Shown: positions 1 through 8,787 of the stretch, piece by piece
How the letters are laid out: every line of letters starts with the position of its first letter
Numbering within the stretch: position 1 is the stretch's first letter
Notes under the pieces: model-generated
Told to the model about the DNA's origin: nothing
Seen by the model: only the letters and a program-made list of their open reading frames with translations
The model's database searches: none
Made by a program: the position numbers and the translations under genes
Assembly (NCBI RefSeq): GCF_031844845.1
Contig: NZ_JAVRMB020000128.1
Location: forward strand, 1 to 64,000
Direction: 5' to 3'
From: Endozoicomonas sp031844845
Lineage (GTDB): Bacteria; Pseudomonadota; Gammaproteobacteria; Pseudomonadales; Endozoicomonadaceae
Length of the DNA stretch: 64,000 nucleotides

Positions 1-52
1 AAAGGTAGCTGACTCGGTGCCTGACACTGAAATAAAAAAACGGAGAAGTACT

Positions 53-1195
53 ATGTCGACGAACTCTGGGACAGAAAAGAAATTAAGTGGTGCTGGTCTG
101 CGTGGCCAGTCAGCGGGTGAAACCGCACTGTGTACGGTTGGTCAAACCGGTTCCGGTCTGACTTACCGTGGCTATGACATCAAAGAACTGGCGGACAAAG
201 CACAATTCGAAGAAGTCGCTTACCTCCTGCTTTACGGAAAACTGCCCAATCAAGCTGAACTGGGCGCTTACAAAACCAGGCTGAAAGGCCTCCGTTCGCT
301 TCCGGATGCATTGAAAACGGTATTGGAACAGATTCCTGCCAATGCCCATCCTATGGATGTCATGCGTACGGGTTGCTCCATGCTGGGTAACCTGGAAACC
401 GAACAGGATTTCTCTGAGCAGAACGATCATATCGACCGTTTGCTGGCGATTTTTCCGGGCATGATCAACTACTGGTATAACTTCAGCCACAATGGTGTGC
501 GTGTGGATGTGAATACTGACGCTGATTCTATTGCTGAACAGTTTCTCTGGACACTGCACAACAAAAAGCCCGAGCCACTGCATGTTCAGGTAATGCACGC
601 TTCTCTTGTGCTTTACGCGGAGCATGAATTCAATGCTTCAACATTTACGGGTCGTGTGTGTGCTTCCACCCTGTCTGATATTCACAGTTGTGTGACGGCT
701 GCCATCGGTTCTCTCCGTGGTCCACTGCATGGTGGCGCTAATGAAGCGGCAATGGCAATGATTGAGAACTGGCGTTCTGTGGATGAAGCTGAAGATAAAA
801 TCATGGGCATGCTGGCACGAAAAGACAAAATCATGGGCTTTGGTCATGCGGTTTACCGTGAGTCAGACCCGCGCAATGCCATTATTAAAGAGTGGTCGCA
901 GAAGCTGTCTGAGCAGGTCGGTGATGAGTGCCTGTATGCGGTTTCTGAACGTGTAGAAGCGGTGATGTGGCGTGAGAAGAAGTTATTCTGTAATGCGGAT
1001 TTCTTCCATGCCTCTGCTTATAACTTTATGGGTATTCCTACCAAGCTGTTTACGCCTATCTTCGTTTGCTCTCGTGTTGCCGGCTGGACTGCTCATGTCA
1101 TGGAGCAGCGTTCCAATAACCGGATTATTCGGCCATCTGCAGACTATACCGGTCCGGAAACGTCTGAGTGGGTTGCTATTGAAGATCGACCATAG
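53..1195 (+). CDS. prpC: 2-methylcitrate synthase PrpC
   Basis: Condenses propionyl-CoA with oxaloacetate to 2-methylcitrate, the entry step of the methylcitrate cycle, in the cytoplasm. The 380-residue product matches the usual ~380-390 for PrpC. The citrate-synthase catalytic triad is visible: His226 (PLHGGANE), His265 (GFGHAVYR) and Asp316 (NADFFHA). An in-frame GTG exists at 17, but the ATG at 53 has a GGAGAAG ribosome site at 42-48 and gives the MSTNSG start. It is the first gene of a prpC-acnD-prpF series. The usual prpB and regulator prpR would lie upstream, outside the window. Family and role are established knowledge; the assignment is secure because of the two neighbours. Confidence 0.95.
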   Translation: MSTNSGTEKKLSGAGLRGQSAGETALCTVGQTGSGLTYRGYDIKELADKAQFEEVAYLLLYGKLPNQAELGAYKTRLKGLRSLPDALKTVLEQIPANAHPMDVMRTGCSMLGNLETEQDFSEQNDHIDRLLAIFPGMINYWYNFSHNGVRVDVNTDADSIAEQFLWTLHNKKPEPLHVQVMHASLVLYAEHEFNASTFTGRVCASTLSDIHSCVTAAIGSLRGPLHGGANEAAMAMIENWRSVDEAEDKIMGMLARKDKIMGFGHAVYRESDPRNAIIKEWSQKLSEQVGDECLYAVSERVEAVMWREKKLFCNADFFHASAYNFMGIPTKLFTPIFVCSRVAGWTAHVMEQRSNNRIIRPSADYTGPETSEWVAIEDRP

Positions 1196-1247
1196 GGACG
1201 GTTTTCTACCACAGAGGCACGGAGGACTCAGAGGAAAGACAAAGCTT

Positions 1248-1360
1248 CCTCGCTCCCACGCTTTTAGGCCCTGCGGGTCCTGCGTGGGAGCGTTCTCCGT
1301 GAATCGCAGGCATCTGCGGTGGTTGGCTCTGCATTCCCACGCGGAGCGTGGGAACGAGGG
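1248..1360. repeat. Palindromic intergenic repeat pair (REP-like)
   Basis: Between prpC and acnD, the unit at 1248-1292 reads outward as CCTCGCTCCCACGC and ends TGCGTGGGAGCG. A second unit at 1333-1360 ends GCGTGGGAACGAGGG. The outer arms are inverted copies, so the transcript could fold. A close relative of the same unit is at 24011-24057. The pattern suggests a dispersed family in this genome. It fills most of the 267-nt gap and could affect prpC-acnD readthrough, but no T-run terminator is seen. Confidence 0.75.
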
Positions 1361-1462
1361 TTAACCTTTGTGCCTTTGTGGTTCAAATCAAAGCCTCAGG
1401 ATAATAAAGCAGTCACAGAGTTGCCTGCACCTCAAATAATTTGCCCGGTGGACGTTCGACGT

Positions 1463-4069
1463 ATGAACACTGATTTTCGTAAGCCCTTACCCGGTACCCA
1501 GCTCGACTATTTTGACACCCGTGAAGCCGTGGAAGCGATTCAACCGGGCGCCTGGAAAACCTTACCTTATACTTCCAGAGTGTTGGCTGAGCAGCTGGTT
1601 CGTCGCTGTGACCCGGCAACACTAACTGATTCACTGAAGCAGATTATCGAGCGCAAGCGGGACCTGGACTTTCCCTGGTACCCGGCCCGTGTTGTCTGTC
1701 ATGACATTCTTGGGCAGACCGCCCTGGTCGACCTTGCAGGCCTGAGAGATGCCATTGCAGATCAGGGGGGAGACCCATCAAAAGTTAACCCTGTGGTTCC
1801 TACTCAGTTAATTGTTGATCACTCCCTCGCCGTAGAACACGGTGGTTTCGACCCGGACGCTTTTGATAAAAACCGGGCCATTGAAGACCGTCGTAACGAA
1901 GATCGTTTCCACTTTATTGAGTGGACCAAGGCCGCTTTTGAAAATGTGGACGTGATTCCTGCCGGTAATGGCATCATGCACCAGATTAATCTGGAGAAAA
2001 TGTCTCCGGTTATCCAGGCTCGTGATGGTATTGCTTATCCGGATACCTGTGTCGGTACTGACAGCCATACCCCTCACATTGATGCGCTGGGTGTTATCGC
2101 CATTGGTGTGGGTGGTCTGGAAGCCGAAACGGTGATGCTGGGCCGTCCTTCCATGATGCGACTGCCTGACATCATCGGTGTTGAATTGGTCGGTCAGCGT
2201 CAGCCGGGCATTACCGCCACAGATATTGTACTGGCAATAACCGAGTTTCTAAGGAATGAGCGGGTAGTCTCTGCTTTTCTTGAGTTTTTTGGCGCAGGCG
2301 CAGCCAATCTGACCATCGGTGACCGGGCAACCATCTCCAACATGACACCGGAATTTGGTGCTTCTGCCGGAATGTTCTATATCGACCAACAGACCATTGA
2401 TTATCTCAAGCTAACCGGACGTGAGCCTGAGCAAGTGGCCCTGGTAGAACACTATGCGAAAACCACCGGACTCTGGGCAGATGATCTGGAAGCTGCTGAA
2501 TATGAGCGGGTGCTGACGTTTGATCTTTCAACGGTCTGCCGCAATATGGCCGGGCCTTCTAACCCTCATCGTCGTCTGCCAACCGCTGAGCTGGAAAGTC
2601 GTGGTATAGCCGGCCCCTGGAAAAAAGAGTGGGAGGAACAGGAGGGCCTGATGCCCGATGGCGCCATCATCATTGCCGCTATCACCAGCTGTACCAATAC
2701 CAGTAATCCGCGCAATGTTGTGGCGGCGGGTCTCGTTGCCCGCAAGGCCAATGAGCTGGGATTGATTCGCAAGCCCTGGGTGAAATCGTCGTTTGCTCCC
2801 GGTTCCAAAGTGGCCAAACTCTATCTTGAAGATGCAGGTCTTCTTTCAGAGATGGAAAAACTGGGTTTTGGTATCGTTGGATACGCCTGTACCACCTGTA
2901 ATGGCATGAGTGGAGCACTGGACCCGGAGATCCAGAAGGAAGTGATTGACCGTGATCTCTATACGACGGCGGTACTGTCTGGAAACCGTAACTTTGATGG
3001 TCGTATCCATCCTTATGCCAGACAGGCCTTCCTGGCGTCACCACCCCTGGTGGTCGCTTATGCCATTGCCGGTACCATGCGCTTTGATATTGAAAAAGAT
3101 GTACTGGGTACCGACAAAAGTGGTAACGCCATTACCCTGAAAGATATCTGGCCCAGCGATGAAGAGATTGATGCGATTGTCGCCAGGTCCGTGAAGCCTG
3201 AGCAGTTCCATCAGGTGTACATCCCAATGTTTGATCTGGGTAAGGCAGAAGAAGCAGAGAGCCCATTGTACGACTGGCAGCCAATGAGTACCTATATCCG
3301 TCGCCCTCCTTATTGGGAAGGTGCCCTGGCGGGTGAAAGGACAATGAAAGGCATGCGACCGCTTGCCGTTCTGGGCGATAACATCACCACTGACCATCTG
3401 TCACCCTCCAACGCCATTATGGCCAGCAGCGCTGCCGGTGAGTATCTGGCGAAAATGGGTCTGCCTGAGGAAGATTTTAACTCCTATGCAACCCACCGGG
3501 GTGATCACCTCACCGCCCAGAGAGCGACGTTTGCCAATCCAAAACTCCTTAATGAAATGTGCCTGGATGCCAATGGTGAGGTTAAGCAGGGGTCTCTGGC
3601 ACGGGTTGAACCGGAAGGCAAAGAAACCCGGATGTGGGAAGCCATTGAGACCTATATGGAGCGTAAGCAGCCATTAATCATTGTGGCTGGCGCTGATTAT
3701 GGTCAGGGCTCATCCCGTGACTGGGCGGCCAAAGGGGTTCGTCTGGCCGGCGTTGAGGCGATTGTTGCGGAAGGCTTTGAGCGTATTCACCGGACTAATC
3801 TGGTGGGAATGGGCGTATTGCCTCTGGAATTCAACCCAGGCACAACCCGTAAAACACTCGGTATTGATGGTACCGAAACCTACGATGTGGCAGGTGAGCC
3901 TACACCGGGAGCAACGCTGGCGCTGCTGATTCATCGGAGAAATGGTGAAACCGTTGAGGTGCCAGTAACCTGTCGTCTGGATACCGCAGAAGAAGTGTCT
4001 GTCTATTCCGCCGGTGGTGTACTCCAGCGCTTTGCCAAAGACTTCCTTGAGTCAGAGGCACCTGCCTGA
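1463..4069 (+). CDS. acnD: Fe/S-dependent 2-methylcitrate dehydratase AcnD
   Basis: Aconitase-like enzyme that dehydrates 2-methylcitrate to a methylaconitate isomer. In this version of the pathway it replaces PrpD and works with PrpF. The 868-residue product is the normal AcnD length. [4Fe-4S] ligands are visible as Cys410 (TSCTNTSNP) and Cys476/Cys479 (ACTTCNG). The C-terminal swivel domain has the GSSRDWAAKG motif. The open frame reaches back to 1319 through repeat DNA, but the ATG at 1463 gives the typical MNTDFRKPLPGTQLDYFD start, so that start is preferred. It is followed by prpF. Confidence is high. Confidence 0.95.
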   Translation: MNTDFRKPLPGTQLDYFDTREAVEAIQPGAWKTLPYTSRVLAEQLVRRCDPATLTDSLKQIIERKRDLDFPWYPARVVCHDILGQTALVDLAGLRDAIADQGGDPSKVNPVVPTQLIVDHSLAVEHGGFDPDAFDKNRAIEDRRNEDRFHFIEWTKAAFENVDVIPAGNGIMHQINLEKMSPVIQARDGIAYPDTCVGTDSHTPHIDALGVIAIGVGGLEAETVMLGRPSMMRLPDIIGVELVGQRQPGITATDIVLAITEFLRNERVVSAFLEFFGAGAANLTIGDRATISNMTPEFGASAGMFYIDQQTIDYLKLTGREPEQVALVEHYAKTTGLWADDLEAAEYERVLTFDLSTVCRNMAGPSNPHRRLPTAELESRGIAGPWKKEWEEQEGLMPDGAIIIAAITSCTNTSNPRNVVAAGLVARKANELGLIRKPWVKSSFAPGSKVAKLYLEDAGLLSEMEKLGFGIVGYACTTCNGMSGALDPEIQKEVIDRDLYTTAVLSGNRNFDGRIHPYARQAFLASPPLVVAYAIAGTMRFDIEKDVLGTDKSGNAITLKDIWPSDEEIDAIVARSVKPEQFHQVYIPMFDLGKAEEAESPLYDWQPMSTYIRRPPYWEGALAGERTMKGMRPLAVLGDNITTDHLSPSNAIMASSAAGEYLAKMGLPEEDFNSYATHRGDHLTAQRATFANPKLLNEMCLDANGEVKQGSLARVEPEGKETRMWEAIETYMERKQPLIIVAGADYGQGSSRDWAAKGVRLAGVEAIVAEGFERIHRTNLVGMGVLPLEFNPGTTRKTLGIDGTETYDVAGEPTPGATLALLIHRRNGETVEVPVTCRLDTAEEVSVYSAGGVLQRFAKDFLESEAPA

Positions 4070-4077
4070 TTTAATCC

Positions 4078-4195
4078 GTAGGTCGGTTCCCCGTCGGGGG
4101 GAGCCGACCATTAAACCATCCGTTAACGCCAAAACTTGTTTGGTGCATGGCGGTTGGGTCACGAGTCGGCTCCCCTGAACGGGGAACCGACCTAC
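4078..4195. repeat. Large inverted repeat between acnD and prpF
   Basis: The unit GTAGGTCGGTTCCCCGTC... (4078-4110) is mirrored by GTCGGCTCCCCTGAACGG...CCGACCTAC (4165-4195), about 55 bases apart. Each unit is also a small palindrome. This is a BIME-like arrangement. It ends 15 bases before the prpF ribosome site, so a folded transcript could influence acnD-prpF coupling (inference). Confidence 0.75.
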
Positions 4196-4225
4196 ATAAG
4201 AATCCCCACTAAGGAGCTGTTTATC

Positions 4226-5404
4226 TTGGCTCATTCACCTCAAATAAAAATTCCTGCCACCTATATGCGTGGTGGTACCAGCAAAGGGGTCTTTTTCAAG
4301 CTGACCGATCTTCCGGCAGCTGCGCAGGTTCCCGGCGAAGTCCGGGATGCGCTGTTGCTGAGAGTGATTGGCAGTCCTGATCCATACAGTAAGCAGATTG
4401 ACGGTATGGGGGGCGCGACGTCCAGTACCAGCAAAACAGTGATTCTTTCAAAAACCAGTCAGCCAGATCACGATGTGGATTACCTGTTTGGACAGGTGTC
4501 TATTGATAAGCCCTTTGTGGATTGGAGCGGTAACTGCGGTAATCTCACTGCGGCCGTTGGTGCTTTTGCCATTACCAGTGGTTTGGTTGATGGGGAACGG
4601 GTTCCGGAAAATGGCATCGCGACCATCAGAATCTGGCAGGCCAATATCAAGAAAACCATCATAGCTCATATCCCCATGACGGAGGGTGCGGTTCAGGAAA
4701 CGGGCGACTTTGATCTTGATGGTGTGACTTTTCCTGCGGCTGAAGTTCAGGTTGAATTTCTGGATCCAGCCGATGGTGAAGGCACCATGTTCCCAACGGG
4801 CCATTTGGTAGATGATCTTGAAGTACCGGGCGTTGGCACACTGAAGGCCACCCTGATTAATGCCGGTATCCCCACCATTTTCGTCAATGCAAAAGATATT
4901 GGCTACCAGGGAACCGAGTTGCAGGAAGCCATTAATAGTGATGAGCAAGCCCTGGCAATGTTTGAAACTATTCGAGCCCATGGTGCTGTTCGTATGGGGT
5001 TGATCAGTAACATCGAAGAGTCCGCTACCCGACAACACACCCCAAAAGTGGCGTTTGTCTCAAAGCCTGAGAGTTACCTTTCTTCCAGTGGTAAAGAGGT
5101 CTCTGAAAACGAGGTGGATCTGCTGGTTCGCGCCCTGTCCATGGGTAAGCTCCATCACGCTATGATGGGGACTGCTGCTGTAGCCATCGGTACCGCTGCG
5201 GCTATTCCCGGAACCCTGGTCAATCTGGCCGCCGGCGGTGGCGAGCGAAATGCGGTGCGTTTTGGTCACCCGTCGGGCACTTTGAAAGTCGGTGCTGAAG
5301 CCGTACTGAATGATGGTCAGTGGTCGGTGAAAAAAGCGATGATGAGCCGCAGTGCCAGAGTATTGATGGAAGGCTGGGTCAGGGTGCCTGGTGATACCTT
5401 CTGA
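4226..5404 (+). CDS. prpF: 2-methylaconitate cis-trans isomerase PrpF
   Basis: PrpF isomerises the methylaconitate made by AcnD into the form that aconitase hydrates to 2-methylisocitrate. The start chosen is TTG at 4226, because AAGGAG at 4211-4216 is well spaced and the protein then begins close to the family start (PQIKIPATYMRGGTSKGVFF). Upstream in-frame codons to 4136 run through an inverted repeat and are unlikely to be coding. The product is 392 residues, the normal size. The MRGGTSKG motif near residue 15 and the GGGERNAVRFGHPSG segment near the C-terminus are typical. It closes the prp series; a weak hairpin without a T-run lies at 5418-5439. Confidence 0.93.
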   Translation: MAHSPQIKIPATYMRGGTSKGVFFKLTDLPAAAQVPGEVRDALLLRVIGSPDPYSKQIDGMGGATSSTSKTVILSKTSQPDHDVDYLFGQVSIDKPFVDWSGNCGNLTAAVGAFAITSGLVDGERVPENGIATIRIWQANIKKTIIAHIPMTEGAVQETGDFDLDGVTFPAAEVQVEFLDPADGEGTMFPTGHLVDDLEVPGVGTLKATLINAGIPTIFVNAKDIGYQGTELQEAINSDEQALAMFETIRAHGAVRMGLISNIEESATRQHTPKVAFVSKPESYLSSSGKEVSENEVDLLVRALSMGKLHHAMMGTAAVAIGTAAAIPGTLVNLAAGGGERNAVRFGHPSGTLKVGAEAVLNDGQWSVKKAMMSRSARVLMEGWVRVPGDTF

Positions 5405-5727
5405 TTTTTTCTGGCCTGGGCACGGTTTCTACTGTGCCCTCCGGTGCGCGCCACAACGAGCGTATATCGATTATCAATATCCTGTCTGAAACACCACAAT
5501 AGGCGGTTGAGAAAATTCTCCAAAAGAGCCTGCCGTAGCCTCGGCCAAGCCTGTGAGAGTACCCCTGCATAGTCGGGAGTTTACCGAATGATTAGTCATG
5601 GTGTTTGTAATTTAATTTATATTTACTAGTCTTCGTGTAATTTTAAATGCATGTGAAATTTCTGATCAATCTGGTGATAAAGCCATTACTGCTATTTAAA
5701 TTAATCCAATTATTCGAGGTCTGGACT
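5405..5727. other. Intergenic region, no gene seen
   Basis: The only structure seen is a short hairpin at 5418-5439 (GGGCAC and GTGCCC arms) just after prpF, which may end the prp transcript, and A/T-rich DNA before the next gene. No ORF with convincing coding character was found. Confidence 0.4.
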
Positions 5728-5772
5728 ATGCAGGGTATGCAGGGTATGCAGGGTATGCAGGGTATGCAGGGA
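5728..5772 (+). repeat. Five tandem 9-bp units ATGCAGGG(T/A)
   Basis: Five head-to-tail 9-base units sit exactly at the start of the orphan membrane protein gene; four are identical and the last ends in A. Each unit carries an in-frame ATG. Copy-number change would alter the N-terminus by three residues per unit without shifting frame. Confidence 0.85.
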
Positions 5773-6510
5773 ATACATTCAGTCTATCGCTCTGAGGTGG
5801 ATGATAATCAGAATTGTCGTAGATCTGGTCCGCCGGTAGCATTTGGGCTTTCGGTTAAAAAAGAGAATGCAGATAAAGGTAAAGTTTCAGATCATGGACA
5901 ACCTGCTTCCCGACAGTATAGCCGTCCGCTGTTTGCTTATGAGCGGTTTGCCTGTGTTGCTATGGGAATAGTAACGTTTCTCAGTGGGGCAATGGGACAG
6001 TCAACTACAAAGAGTATTTCGGATCATGGGCTCACAGATGGTGAGGGTTTTTATTCTGCCCCGGGAGCTGGCGACTTAACCCATGCTAAAGTCACCGTGG
6101 AAAATATGACGACCAATGCTACAACCACCATGGAAAATATGATGACCAATGCTACAACAGGCATGGGAAATGTAATGGCGAATGCTACAGGCAGTGTGGG
6201 GAATATGGTAGCCGACACCAGTAGTGAAACGTCCGCACAGGAAAAAATAATAGCAACTATTGTATTATTGGTTATGTTGGTCGTTGTGATGGTCGTAGTC
6301 GTTATTTTCCAAAAATGCGTACCCAGCAATAAAAACTATCTGGCTGTACCCCCATCACAAGAGGGAGGCCAGGATACGGCAGATGATGTTCTTATGAGGA
6401 TCTGCCGTGATGAAAGGACGAAAGAACTAGCTTTAGAGACAAAGGAAAGAAAAGCAGAAACAATAGAAATAGGCGTGGGTTCCTATAAGCCAAAGCCGGC
6501 CTTTGTATAA
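5728..6510 (+). CDS. Orphan membrane protein with short repeats
   Basis: Not recognised. The ATG at 5728 is chosen because GAGGT at 5715-5719 is correctly spaced; an open frame continues upstream to 5647 without such a site. The 260-residue protein starts with five MQG tripeptides. It has a hydrophobic stretch around FACVAMGIVTFLSGAMG, and then four imperfect 10-11-residue repeats built on NMxTNATT (VENMTTNATT, MENMMTNATT, MGNVMANAT, VGNMVADT). A strong membrane segment follows (IIATIVLLVMLVVVMVVVVIF), then a charged cytoplasmic-type tail. The topology suggests a bitopic or two-span envelope protein with the repeats outside (inference). No neighbour suggests a role. Confidence 0.5.
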   Translation: MQGMQGMQGMQGMQGIHSVYRSEVDDNQNCRRSGPPVAFGLSVKKENADKGKVSDHGQPASRQYSRPLFAYERFACVAMGIVTFLSGAMGQSTTKSISDHGLTDGEGFYSAPGAGDLTHAKVTVENMTTNATTTMENMMTNATTGMGNVMANATGSVGNMVADTSSETSAQEKIIATIVLLVMLVVVMVVVVIFQKCVPSNKNYLAVPPSQEGGQDTADDVLMRICRDERTKELALETKERKAETIEIGVGSYKPKPAFV

Positions 6511-6610
6511 AATCTGCTTCCTGTTAGACGGTTTGTTATCCTGCCCTTCACCTGAACGCCCGTCAATTCTTGTATAAAAAACAAGAGGAGAAGTAGGGAG
6601 AAGTAGGGAG

Positions 6611-6830
6611 AAGTAGGACAGCCATAATTTTAAAATCCAATAATAATTTATTTGCTATAAAAACTAACAAATCAATCATCCTCAGTATTAAACATCTCTG
6701 AATCCAAGTGATTCAGATATTACTTTGGGGGTAAATCCAGTTTTTGGATAAAAACTAACAGACAGGATTCTGGTTGGCGCAGTTGAACCAGCACTACATG
6801 GCAACGGAGTGCGGTTTAATCAATCAGGCT
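6611..6830. repeat. 220-bp direct repeat, copy A
   Basis: Starts at AAGTAGGACAGCCATAAT and ends at TTTAATCAATCAGGCT. It matches 7691-7913 with scattered substitutions over about 220 bp. It overlaps the last codon of the minus-strand transposase gene. Short tandem AGAAGTAGGG units precede it at about 6589-6617. Confidence 0.85.
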
Positions 6831-7689
6831 AAGAGAAATCAGTTTTACAATGGTGCCGATGAGTATAACCGACGACAAGCAAGAGTACCCTGAAACCACT
6901 GCCGTCCTGCTTTTCAGCGAAGGCTTTCATGGCGGCCAATTTACCAACCGCACGTCTGAAACGATTATTCCAGTCTATGGTTTTTAGCCACTCTTCTTCA
7001 TCTATACCCAGTCGGGTCAGAATGGGAGGCGTATCAGCGGGTATGGCTCCTCGTTTGCCGGCTTTGAGTATTCTTCCGCTCCAGTCCACTAATTCAAAGT
7101 AGTATTGTCGGCTGAACGGAATGGACTCATCGGGGTTTTGTCCAGGGCATTGCAGGGGTTTGAGCAGCAGGCCGGTTTTTTTATTGGTCAGATTGTTATC
7201 CAGGTGCGTTATTCGTTGTTGAATGGAAGTGTAGGCAGAGGTTTTCGGTGTATCGGCCATCTTTGTTCTTATGGGATTAGGGTCCACATAAGCCATGCAG
7301 GTGAGAATAGCTGCTTCATCCAGCAGGGCCTGGCTTTTGAAACGGTCTTCCCAGAATCGGCCTTTGCAGCCATCTTCCTGATTGGCTTCGCGGGCCAGAT
7401 GCTCGTTAAGACAGCGCATAAACCAGATGATGTCCTGTAATCGTTCCCGGAACACCAGAGCATATTCATCAACTCTCAGTTGTTCCGCATCATCCAGTTT
7501 CTCACCGGCAAGATAACGCTGAACCAGCATTGGCCCATTAAATAATTGTGCCCAGCGTTTGAGCACCTCCCTGTCACACCACTGCTTCGCGGCGGGTGTG
7601 TTGATGTGCAACACAGCATGGTAATGATTGGACATGATTGCATAGGCACAGACTTCTATCGCAAAGATATTCACGAAGAAATAGGACAA
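6829..7689 (-). pseudogene. REP-associated tyrosine (Y1/HUH) transposase, 5'-truncated
   Basis: Single-strand-acting transposase of the REP-associated Y1 family. The HUH metal motif is His22-Tyr23-His24 in AIMSNHYHAVLHI, and the catalytic tyrosine is probably Tyr134 in AYVDPNP. Family members normally carry about 40 more residues before the CAYAIMSNHYH segment. Here the frame opens at a TTG at 7689, in or next to flanking repeat sequence, so the N-terminus seems to be lost or replaced. The C-terminal extension (about residues 150-286) is of the long-form type. It sits between two 220-bp direct repeats. Whether it is still active is doubtful. Confidence 0.75.
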
Positions 7690-7690
7690 G

Positions 7691-7913
7691 AAATAGGACA
7701 GCCATAATCTTAAAACCCAATAAAACCTGATTGGCTATAAAAACTGACAACTCAATCATCATCAGTATTAACCATCCCTGAGTCCAAGTGATGCAGACAA
7801 TACTATTGAGGGTGAATCCAGCTTTTGGATGAAAAACTAACGGACAGGATTCTGGTTGGCGCAGGCTGAACCAGCACTACGCAGTAACGGAATGCAGTTT
7901 AATCAATCAGGCT
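7691..7913. repeat. 220-bp direct repeat, copy B
   Basis: Second copy of the sequence at 6611-6830, in the same orientation and offset by about 1080 bases, so the transposase plus one copy forms a 1.08-kb unit. The match begins AAATAGGACAGCCATAAT and ends AATCAATCAGGCT. Neither copy contains a convincing gene of its own. Confidence 0.85.
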
Positions 7914-8023
7914 TAAAAAAATGAGTCTACATTTGGAAAGTCCAGTTTATGGGTGTCTTATTCTCCTTGTCCAGTCGTTAGCCCAAATAGAAATTGTCAG
8001 CCTGATTAATAAGATATGAGTAC

Positions 8024-8051
8024 TTGACAAGATACGGCAACGCCGTATACA
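8024..8051 (+). promoter_or_regulatory. Promoter with overlapping palindromic operator for higBA
   Basis: A -35 hexamer TTGACA (8024-8029) and a -10-like TATACA (8046-8051) are 16 bases apart. A perfect inverted repeat, ATACGGC-AAC-GCCGTAT (8032-8048), fills the spacer. This fits autorepression by the antitoxin. Transcription would begin near 8058, only a few bases before the toxin ATG at 8061, which implies a nearly leaderless mRNA. Confidence 0.65.
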
Positions 8052-8060
8052 TTGTGATCA

Positions 8061-8372
8061 ATGATTTTCATTGAAACAAGTAAATTTACCAAGCTTATAT
8101 CAGATTATTTGTCTGATTCTGAATTCAGTATCTTGCAGTGGCACCTACAGGAAAAACCTGATTCTGGTGATATTGTTCGTGGTAGCGGGGGTGTCCGAAA
8201 AGTACGCTGGACTCCAGAAGGGAAAGATAAAATCGGCGGTGTTCGAGTAATTTACCACTGAAAGAAGAGTGATCACGAAATCTGGATGCTCACAATTTAC
8301 AGCAAATCAGAGCAAGCCACTATTTCTGGTCAAATTCTAAAGAAAATTTCGGAGGCTATCAAAAATGAGTGA
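8061..8372 (+). pseudogene. higB: HigB-type (RelE-fold) toxin broken by one in-frame TGA
   Basis: Residues 1-66 (MIFIETSKFTKLISDYL... to GGVRVIYH) match the N-terminal two thirds of HigB-like mRNA interferase toxins. The frame meets TGA at 8259-8261 and then continues without interruption for 36 more codons (KKSDHEIWMLTIYSKSEQ...) to a second TGA at 8370-8372. That stop overlaps the antitoxin start by 8 bases, as in intact higBA operons. The family usually has Tyr/Trp at this site, so a TGG to TGA change explains the break. The read-through product would be about 103 residues, the family length. The toxin is probably dead, which would leave a solitary antitoxin. Confidence 0.75.
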
Positions 8373-8652
8373 GCGTGATATAGGTCAAGAAATTTTTGAT
8401 GGTATTGAGGAAATTAAATCGTTTAAGTCCGGTGAAGGAAAGCTTAAAGCCTCTATCCTTTCAGAACCGTCTCCAGCTAAAGAAATCAGGAAGAAATTAA
8501 AATTATCGCAGTCGGCGTTTGCAGGTTTTATGGGGGTCAGCATAAGAACCATACAAGACTGGGAACAAGGTCGCCGAAATCCACAAGGCCCAGCAAAAGC
8601 ATTGCTAAGAATTGCAGAACAATGTCCAGAAGTGTTTCAAGAATTACGATAA
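8365..8652 (+). CDS. higA: HigA-type antitoxin, XRE-family helix-turn-helix
   Basis: 95-residue antitoxin and autorepressor, transcribed behind its toxin with an ATGAGTGA overlap. The helix-turn-helix lies at about residues 45-70 (LKLSQSAFAGFMGVSIRTI then QDWEQGRRNPQGPA), with the C-terminal helix after it, typical of antitoxins that follow this toxin type. It is expected to bind the palindrome at 8032-8048. It is intact, unlike the toxin. Confidence 0.85.
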   Translation: MSERDIGQEIFDGIEEIKSFKSGEGKLKASILSEPSPAKEIRKKLKLSQSAFAGFMGVSIRTIQDWEQGRRNPQGPAKALLRIAEQCPEVFQELR

Positions 8653-8701
8653 TTAAGACACAGGGCATAACAAGAATTTCCAGCGGACTGCGCGAAAACC
8701 G

Positions 8702-8762
8702 AGGGCGGGTCTTGAATCTTGCACTTATGCAAAATGAAAGACTTGACCCCAATCTTCGTCTT
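8702..8762. repeat. Dispersed ~58-bp repeat, copy 1
   Basis: GGGCGGGTCTTGAATCTTGC...ACTTGACCCCAATCTTC is nearly identical to 9516-9570. The ends GGGTC and GACCC give it imperfect palindromic character. It precedes the spermidine-synthase-like gene. Confidence 0.8.
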
Positions 8763-8787
8763 CCCACTATAACCACGGCGAATTAAT

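Noticed and set aside
110..625. Minus-strand open frame of 171 codons inside prpC
   Set aside because: It lies fully antisense to a secure gene and resembles no family; likewise the other long antisense frames inside acnD, prpF, purL, the adhesin and zorA.
5728..5772. The MQG array as a CRISPR-like or phase-variable tract
   Set aside because: Units are contiguous without spacers, and 9 bp keeps the frame, so neither CRISPR nor on/off phase variation fits.
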